NCBI RefSeq assembly: GCF_902500215.1
Contig: NZ_CABVOU010000027.1
Coordinates: 305,406 to 369,405, forward strand
DNA length: 64,000 nt
Reading direction: 5' to 3'
DNA from: Halomonas lysinitropha
GTDB taxonomy: Bacteria > Pseudomonadota > Gammaproteobacteria > Pseudomonadales > Halomonadaceae
A program made the translations under genes and the position numbers. Positions within the stretch are counted from its first letter, which is position 1. The number at the start of each line of letters is the position of its first letter. Below the pieces are notes generated by a model. It searched no databases. It was not told the DNA's origin and worked only from the letters and a program-made list of their open reading frames with translations. Positions 59,221 through 64,000 of this stretch are shown here, one piece after another.

Positions 59221-59299
59221 CACGAGGAAAGCCGGGCCAGGTCGAGAACGACCTCCCCCGGCTGCGTTGGTGTCCCGGGTATCGGGGGAGGGCGCATGC

Positions 59300-60043
59300 C
59301 TAGTCGATAAGGTGCTGGAAGGCGAACATTGCCATGAAGGCCAGGGTCACGGTGGTGCCGACCGCCCTTCCGGAGGCATCCTTCATGGCATCGGGAACCA
59401 GTTCGGCGAACACCATCCAGATCATGGCACCGGCCGCCAGGCCGAGGCCGATCGGCAGGAAGGGTTCGAACCAGGTAACGAACAGGAAGGCCGGAACGGC
59501 CATCAGGGGCTGGGGCAGGCTGGTGAAGATGCTCCATCCCCCTGCCTTGAGCACCGACATGCCACGCGGAATCAGGACCAGGCTGATGGCCAGGCCCTCC
59601 GGGATGTTGTGGACGGCAATGGCGGTACTGATGAACACGCCCAGGGACTCTCCGCCTCCATAGGAGACGCCGACCCCCACGCCCTCGGCGAACGAGTGCA
59701 TCGTCATCACGCCGAGGATCAGCAGCGCCTTGCGGGCATTGGCGCCGGTGAGCTCGTTGATGTCCGGTGAGCCATGGCGGGAAATCCAGGCGTCAGAGCC
59801 GATCACCAGGCCGAGCCCCAGCAGCATGCCGATCATGGTCAACCATGGATCGAGCGTGCCTCCCTCGCTGATCAGGCTGTGACTGGCGGCCAGCATCAAG
59901 CCGGCTGCCAGGGCATTGAACAGGCTCAGCCATCGCTTGCCGAACTGCTTGACGAAGAGGAAGGGAAGCGCGCCCAGACCGGTGGCCAGCGCCGTGATCA
60001 TGGCGGCGATGAACACCGTCAGCAGTGTTACGTCCAGGGCCAT
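59300..60043 (-). CDS. ZIP-family metal transporter
   Basis: 247-residue inner-membrane divalent metal permease with eight predicted helices. The ZIP metal site is complete: HSFAEGVGVGVSYGG in helix 4 and HNIPEGLAISLVLI in helix 5. The N-terminal helix ALATGLGALPFLFV is also typical. Closest to ZupT/GufA-like members; zinc is likely, but Fe or Mn are possible. It is the last gene of a minus-strand run after pncA-pncB, 20 bases from pncB. Confidence 0.88.
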   Translation of the reverse strand: MALDVTLLTVFIAAMITALATGLGALPFLFVKQFGKRWLSLFNALAAGLMLAASHSLISEGGTLDPWLTMIGMLLGLGLVIGSDAWISRHGSPDINELTGANARKALLILGVMTMHSFAEGVGVGVSYGGGESLGVFISTAIAVHNIPEGLAISLVLIPRGMSVLKAGGWSIFTSLPQPLMAVPAFLFVTWFEPFLPIGLGLAAGAMIWMVFAELVPDAMKDASGRAVGTTVTLAFMAMFAFQHLID

Positions 60044-60063
60044 TCTCTGGAACTACTCCGGCA

Positions 60064-61410
60064 TCAGGTCTTCGACTGCAGACGCTCGAGCTCCGGGCTC
60101 AACTCTACCGGGTAGTCGCTCTCGCCCTCCGCTAGCCGTCTGACGGACTCGGGGAATCGGTCGAGGGCGTCCGTAACCCGCTCACGGGCGTCCTCGGCCA
60201 GCGCCATTGCCTTCTCGTCGAGTCGTCCCCCCTGCACCAGCTGACGCAGCAGTGGCTCGCCGGCGTCAATCTCCTCGTCACGCAGGGCGATGATGTCGCC
60301 GATGTAGCGGCCGCTTTCGTCCTGGCGGCGATACAGCTGCTTGCGACATGGCAGGTTGATCTTGCCCGGCGAGTGCTTGACCCGCGGGGTGCCGGCGTAC
60401 TCCACCAGCTTGTAGGAGAGATCGATCACCGGGGCGTCGGCGGCAACACCCATCTGGGTGCCGACGCCGAAGGCATCGATGGGCGCACCGTCCTCGAGCA
60501 GCGCCGCGATCTTGTGCTCGTCGAGGCCACTGCTGGCGACAATGGTGATGTCATCGTGCCCCGCTTCGTCGAGCAGGGCGCGCGCTCCCTTCGCCAGCTT
60601 GCCCAGGTCGCCGGAGTCGAGACGGATCGACTTGACGTCAACCTCGGGTTCCTCGCGCATGATCTCGATCACCTTGCGGACGCCCTCGAGGGTGTCATGG
60701 GTATCGACCAGCAGGGTGGTGCCGGGGTAGTGGCGGGCGAAGGCACGAAAGGCCTCGGTTTCGTCGTCATGGGCGAGGATGTAGCTGTGCGCCATGGTGC
60801 CGTTGATTGCCAGGTCGTGGCGCAGGCCGCCGAGTACGTTGCTGGTGCCGGCCAGCCCTGCGGAGCGGTAGGCGCGGACACCCCGCACCGCGGCGTCCAC
60901 CCCGTGCATGCGACGCATCCCGAAATCCACCACCGGGCGGCCTTGTGCCGCTAACACCAGGCGTACCGCCTTGGAGGCGAGCACTGTCTCCAGCTGCACC
61001 AGATTCATCACCAGGCTCTCGAGCAGCTGTGCCTGGGCGATGGGCGCATCCACCTCCAGCAGCGGCTCGTTGGCAAACACCGGTGTGCCCTCGGGAAGGG
61101 TCCAGATATCGCCCTCGAAGCGCCAGTTGCCCAGCCAGTCGAGGAACCCCTGGTCGAACTGTCCCGTGTCGGCGAGGCGCGAAAGGGCCTCGTCACCGAA
61201 GCGCAACCGGCTGAGCAGTTCTGCGGCATGCTGCTGTCCGCAGGCCAGCATGAAACGGCGGGTCGGCGGCATCTTGCGGAAGAAGAGGCTGAAGGTGGCC
61301 CATTCGTGCATCTCCTCCTTCCAGTAGGCCTGGGTCATGGTCAGCTGATAGAGGTCGGTGAGCAGGGCCAATTCGCCATCCTCGACCTGCAGCGGGAGCG
61401 ACTCCTTCAT
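60064..61410 (-). CDS. pncB: Nicotinate phosphoribosyltransferase
   Basis: 448-residue enzyme of NAD salvage that joins nicotinate and PRPP to nicotinate mononucleotide. The start at 61410 overlaps the pncA stop (ATGA), chosen over a longer frame. Features are LLTDLYQLTMTQAYW, FFRKMPPTRRF, VVDFGMRRMHG, LLVDTHDTLEGVRK and SIRLDSGDLGKLAKG, matching the NAPRTase family. It receives nicotinate from the co-translated nicotinamidase. Confidence 0.93.
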   Translation of the reverse strand: MKESLPLQVEDGELALLTDLYQLTMTQAYWKEEMHEWATFSLFFRKMPPTRRFMLACGQQHAAELLSRLRFGDEALSRLADTGQFDQGFLDWLGNWRFEGDIWTLPEGTPVFANEPLLEVDAPIAQAQLLESLVMNLVQLETVLASKAVRLVLAAQGRPVVDFGMRRMHGVDAAVRGVRAYRSAGLAGTSNVLGGLRHDLAINGTMAHSYILAHDDETEAFRAFARHYPGTTLLVDTHDTLEGVRKVIEIMREEPEVDVKSIRLDSGDLGKLAKGARALLDEAGHDDITIVASSGLDEHKIAALLEDGAPIDAFGVGTQMGVAADAPVIDLSYKLVEYAGTPRVKHSPGKINLPCRKQLYRRQDESGRYIGDIIALRDEEIDAGEPLLRQLVQGGRLDEKAMALAEDARERVTDALDRFPESVRRLAEGESDYPVELSPELERLQSKT

Positions 61411-61973
61411 GAGCCTACCTCGGCACCGGCGTCGGTGAATTCGCGCCGGCACTCGGCCACGGCATCAGGGTCCACCGCCGCGGAAAGGCGCTCCAGGAAC
61501 AGGGTATCGAAGCCCTCCTCGCGGGCCGCCAGCACGGTGGCCTTGACGCAGACATCCAGCGCCAGGCCGCAGACGATCACCCGCTCGATGCCCTTCTCCT
61601 TCAGGTAGCCGCCGAGTCCGGTGCCGTCGAAGGCGGAGTAGGCATCGGCATCGAAGGCAGTGGCCTTGCTGACGCGGATGGTGTCATCGGAGAGGGCCAG
61701 ATCGGGATGGAAGGCCGCGCCGGGGGTGTCCTGTACGCAGTGGACCGGCCAGGGGCCACCACGATGCGTGAAACTCACGTGGTCCACCGGATGCCAGTCC
61801 CGCGAGGCGATCACCAGGGCCCCGTTCGCCTGGGCTGCCTCGATCTCGGCGTTGATTCCCGGGACCAGACCACTACCGCCCTGGACCGCCAGGGCACCGC
61901 CTTCACAGAAATCGTTCTGCATATCCACGACAAGCAGCGCGTCGCGGGGGCTGTAGTTCACCTTCATGGTCAT
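61407..61973 (-). CDS. pncA: Nicotinamidase
   Basis: 188-residue enzyme that hydrolyses nicotinamide to nicotinate and ammonia. The catalytic triad is complete: Asp17 in VVDMQNDF, Lys103 in VSKATAF and Cys142 in ALDVCVKATV. The metal ligands Asp59, His61 and His65 are in SRDWHPVDHVSF. The start may be 61973 or the ATG two codons later. It forms a coupled pncA-pncB unit for NAD salvage, with the ZIP gene downstream. Confidence 0.94.
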   Translation of the reverse strand: MTMKVNYSPRDALLVVDMQNDFCEGGALAVQGGSGLVPGINAEIEAAQANGALVIASRDWHPVDHVSFTHRGGPWPVHCVQDTPGAAFHPDLALSDDTIRVSKATAFDADAYSAFDGTGLGGYLKEKGIERVIVCGLALDVCVKATVLAAREEGFDTLFLERLSAAVDPDAVAECRREFTDAGAEVGS

Positions 61974-62051
61974 CCTGTGCCTCCCTGGAGGTCATTGGGT
62001 GTCATCCCCTTCAGCGTACGGCCTTCCCGGCGCTTGTTGTAGGGGGTCGGG

Positions 62052-63002
62052 TCAATAACCGGCCTCGGGGTCGACGGTATCGATGGCTTCCCCCGTCTCG
62101 AAGGCGAGAAGTGCCTCGGCCACCTGGTCCAGTGCCGCGCCCAGGGGGGTGGGGCCGGCCATGTGCGGGGTGACCCATACCCGAGGGTGGCGCCACAAGG
62201 GGCTGGCCTCTGGCAGCGGCTCCTCCGGGAAGGCGTCGAGCAGCGCCCCGCGCAGCCGGCCCTCCGTGTCTTCCCTGCCCTCGCCAGCGGGACCCAGCGC
62301 GTCGAGCAGGGCGGCTTCATCTATCAGAGTACCGCGTCCCGGGTTGATCAGGCTGGCCCCTTCGGGCAGCCTTGCCAGGGCGTCGGCATCGATAACATGG
62401 CGTGTCGCAGGGGTGTCCGGCAGCAGCAGCACCAGGCTCCTGACCTGGCCGAGCAGTTCATCAAGCCCCGCGTCGCCATGATGGCAGCTGATGCCCTCGA
62501 GCGACTTCTCCGAGCGGCTCCAGCCATGCACCGGAAAGCCGTCGGCGGCCACCATGGCGGCGACCTTCGCGCCGATGGCGCCAAGGCCCAACACACCGAC
62601 CGGCCAGTCGGCCTTGTCGACCAGCGCATGCTCTTGCCACTCGCGGCGAGCCTGCTGACGGCGGTAGCGGTCGAAGTCACGCTGAAAGTGCAGGATGCCG
62701 TAGCGCACATAGTCTCCGATCAACTCCGCCATCCCGGCATCGCGCAGCTTGACGATGGGCACCCCCGCGGGGAGCCCGGGATTGTCCAGCAGCGCATCCA
62801 CTCCGGCGCCCAGGTTGACGATGCCCTTGAGTCGCTCGGGCTCGCCGAGCAACTCGGCGGAGGGTTTCCATACGGCCAGGTAGTCCGCCTCGCGGCGCTT
62901 CTCGGCCGGGGCGCTGCTGGTGAATACCTCGGCATTCGGTAGGCGCTCGGCCAGGGCGTCCCGCCATCGTTCAGCCTCGTCGATATGGACCAGTACCTTC
63001 AT
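62052..63002 (-). CDS. ghrA: Glyoxylate/hydroxypyruvate reductase A
   Basis: 316-residue NAD(P)H-dependent 2-hydroxyacid dehydrogenase. GGAGGAG precedes the ATG at 63002; the upstream extension is not needed. The nucleotide fold has VGVLGLGAIGAKVAAMV near residue 136, and the catalytic Arg, Glu and His are in LINPGRGTLID, the following acidic stretch and VWVTPHMAGPT. The GhrA type is indicated by length (E. coli 312) and by the PLWRHPRVWVTPHMA end. Related in substrate to the gcl operon at the other end of the window. Confidence 0.88.
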   Translation of the reverse strand: MKVLVHIDEAERWRDALAERLPNAEVFTSSAPAEKRREADYLAVWKPSAELLGEPERLKGIVNLGAGVDALLDNPGLPAGVPIVKLRDAGMAELIGDYVRYGILHFQRDFDRYRRQQARREWQEHALVDKADWPVGVLGLGAIGAKVAAMVAADGFPVHGWSRSEKSLEGISCHHGDAGLDELLGQVRSLVLLLPDTPATRHVIDADALARLPEGASLINPGRGTLIDEAALLDALGPAGEGREDTEGRLRGALLDAFPEEPLPEASPLWRHPRVWVTPHMAGPTPLGAALDQVAEALLAFETGEAIDTVDPEAGY

Positions 63003-63214
63003 CTCCTCCTCCCGGATTTGTCGCGGCCTTTCATCATGGGAGCGCACGAGGCTGCGAACAAGGCTTACGGGCCATCCCTGATATAGCAGTATGAAATGCT
63101 TGACCACCTACCGTGTGTTGGCAGTAACCTCCATTCAGGGGAATCGATAGACTCTCCGGAAAGCCCGCGGCCCCCATGAGGCCCGGTGCTTCGATGGTGA
63201 TGCGGCCCCCGGCC

Positions 63215-63248
63215 CGGCCTTCTCAGCGCAGAGAGGGCCGATTTTCTT
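63215..63248 (+). terminator. Terminator-like hairpin immediately before doeA
   Basis: CGGCCTTCTC (63215-63224) pairs with GAGAGGGCCG (63231-63240), one G-T pair, 6-base loop, followed by ATTTTCTT. Only the plus-strand reading has the T-rich tail, and the structure ends 9-25 bases before the doeA start codon. The upstream plus strand (63003-63214) holds no gene. Confidence 0.6.
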
Positions 63249-63272
63249 GATAATGCGATGGCGAGTGGCTTC

Positions 63273-64000
63273 ATGATCCAGGTTTCCCTGCCCTTCACTC
63301 GTGAGGAGTACGCGACCCGCCTGTGGAAAGTGCGTGCCGAGATGGCCAGTCGCGGTATCGACGTGCTGATCGTCAGTGATCCCTCCAACATGGCCTGGTT
63401 GACCGGCTACGACGGCTGGTCCTTCTACGTGCATCAGTGCGTGCTCGTGGGCCTGGCGGGTGAGCCGGTGTGGTATGGCCGACGGATGGACGCCAACGGC
63501 GCCCTGCGGACCTGCTGGATCGACCCGGACAACATCACCTACTACCCGGATTACTATGTGCAGAATCCGGACATGCATCCCATGGACTACCTGGCCCAGA
63601 CCATCCTCCCCGATCGTGGCTGGCACGAGGGGGTAGTGGGCATGGAGATGGATAACTACTATTTCACGGCCAAGGCCTATCAGAGCTTGCTGCGCGAGCT
63701 GCCCCATGCCCGCTTCATGGATGCCAACTCGCTGGTCAACTGGTGTCGAGCCATCAAGTCGCCCCAGGAGATCGAGTACATGCGCGTGGCGGCCAAGATC
63801 GTCGAGGGGATGCACACGCGAATCCTCGAGGTGATTGAACCGGGCCTGCCCAAGAGCAAGCTGGTCTCGGAGATCTACCGCGTCGGCATCGAGGGCTGGC
63901 GGGACGAGCAGGGCAAGATCTACGGCGGCGACTACCCCGCCATCGTGCCCATGCTGCCCACCGGCAGTGACGCCGCCGCCCCCCACCTGACCTGGGACGA
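63273..64000 (+). CDS. doeA: Ectoine hydrolase (partial, 5' part only)
   Basis: The first 242 codons of an ectoine hydrolase, running off the right edge. DoeA opens the ectoine ring to N-alpha-acetyl-2,4-diaminobutyrate, the first step in using ectoine as carbon and nitrogen source in H. elongata. The N-terminal creatinase-like domain of the M24 fold is visible: QVSLPFTREEYATRLWKVR, DPSNMAWLTGYDGWSFYVHQ and WCRAIKSPQEIEYMRVAAK, then the start of the pita-bread domain. ATG 63273 gives MIQVSLPF; an in-frame ATG at 63258 is possible. Neither has a strong ribosome binding site. Confidence 0.92.
   Translation, partial: MIQVSLPFTREEYATRLWKVRAEMASRGIDVLIVSDPSNMAWLTGYDGWSFYVHQCVLVGLAGEPVWYGRRMDANGALRTCWIDPDNITYYPDYYVQNPDMHPMDYLAQTILPDRGWHEGVVGMEMDNYYFTAKAYQSLLRELPHARFMDANSLVNWCRAIKSPQEIEYMRVAAKIVEGMHTRILEVIEPGLPKSKLVSEIYRVGIEGWRDEQGKIYGGDYPAIVPMLPTGSDAAAPHLTWD

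Overview
The window is chromosomal DNA of a high-GC gammaproteobacterium, most likely a Halomonas-type organism (Halomonadaceae). Support comes from protein resemblance: the start of an ectoine hydrolase gene (doeA) at the right edge, a GH13 alpha-glucosidase whose three catalytic residues match Halomonas sp. H11 HaG at a constant offset of 8, and a TRAP transporter followed by a TeaD-like stress protein. I see no rRNA, tRNA, CRISPR array, prophage or intact insertion sequence. About 56 protein genes are supported, plus two gene relics.

Layout. 0.5-6.6 kb: glyoxylate-to-glycerate operon (gcl, hyi, glxR, MOFRL glycerate kinase) followed by a GntR/FCD regulator; the same TGTATACA palindrome lies before gcl and before the regulator. 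6.7-9.8 kb: molybdate ABC transporter modABC and an exported DUF192 protein. 10.2-13.0 kb: DctPQM TRAP transporter. 13.0-14.4 kb (minus): macrodomain protein and nitrilase-family hydrolase. 14.7-18.8 kb: TAXI-type TRAP transporter with a TeaD-like Usp. 19.2-22.8 kb: DUF2189 membrane protein, then a cysteine-less periplasmic molybdopterin-oxidoreductase-fold protein next to a hybrid histidine kinase. 22.8-29.7 kb: Cra/FruR-like regulator divergent from the fructose PTS operon fruBKA, with two Cra-like operators between. 29.9-34.8 kb: FIST protein, hybrid kinase, LuxR response regulator and ExaC-like aldehyde dehydrogenase, resembling the pseudomonad ethanol-oxidation control region.

34.9-37.2 kb: a short stand-alone HEN1-type RNA 3'-end methyltransferase, a RES/Xre toxin-antitoxin pair and yjbQ. 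37.2-51.9 kb: an alpha-glucoside regulon on the minus strand (two binding proteins, one permease/ATPase set, three GH13 glucosidases, a LacI regulator), then an aldo/keto reductase and a divergent LamB-like porin; three copies of a CTTAAACGATTAAG-like operator tie the regulator, the transport operon and the porin together. 52.0-56.8 kb (minus): phoX relic, Spy/CpxP-like chaperone, BaeSR-like two-component system, LysO-like exporter, DUF3108 protein. The spy-like and baeS-like promoters carry the same array of TGCAC repeats at exact 11-bp steps. 57.0-64.0 kb: PfpI protein, TetR-SDR pair with a shared operator, ZIP transporter, NAD salvage genes pncA-pncB, ghrA, and the 5' part of doeA.

The main theme is import and catabolism of small organic carbon sources (glyoxylate, C4 or similar acids through TRAP systems, fructose, alpha-glucosides, ethanol/acetaldehyde, ectoine), each with a local regulator. 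The strongest unusual signals are the 11-bp-phased two-component box, the V/A/T substitution among the three glucosidase paralogues, and the stand-alone HEN1-like methyltransferase beside a toxin-antitoxin module.
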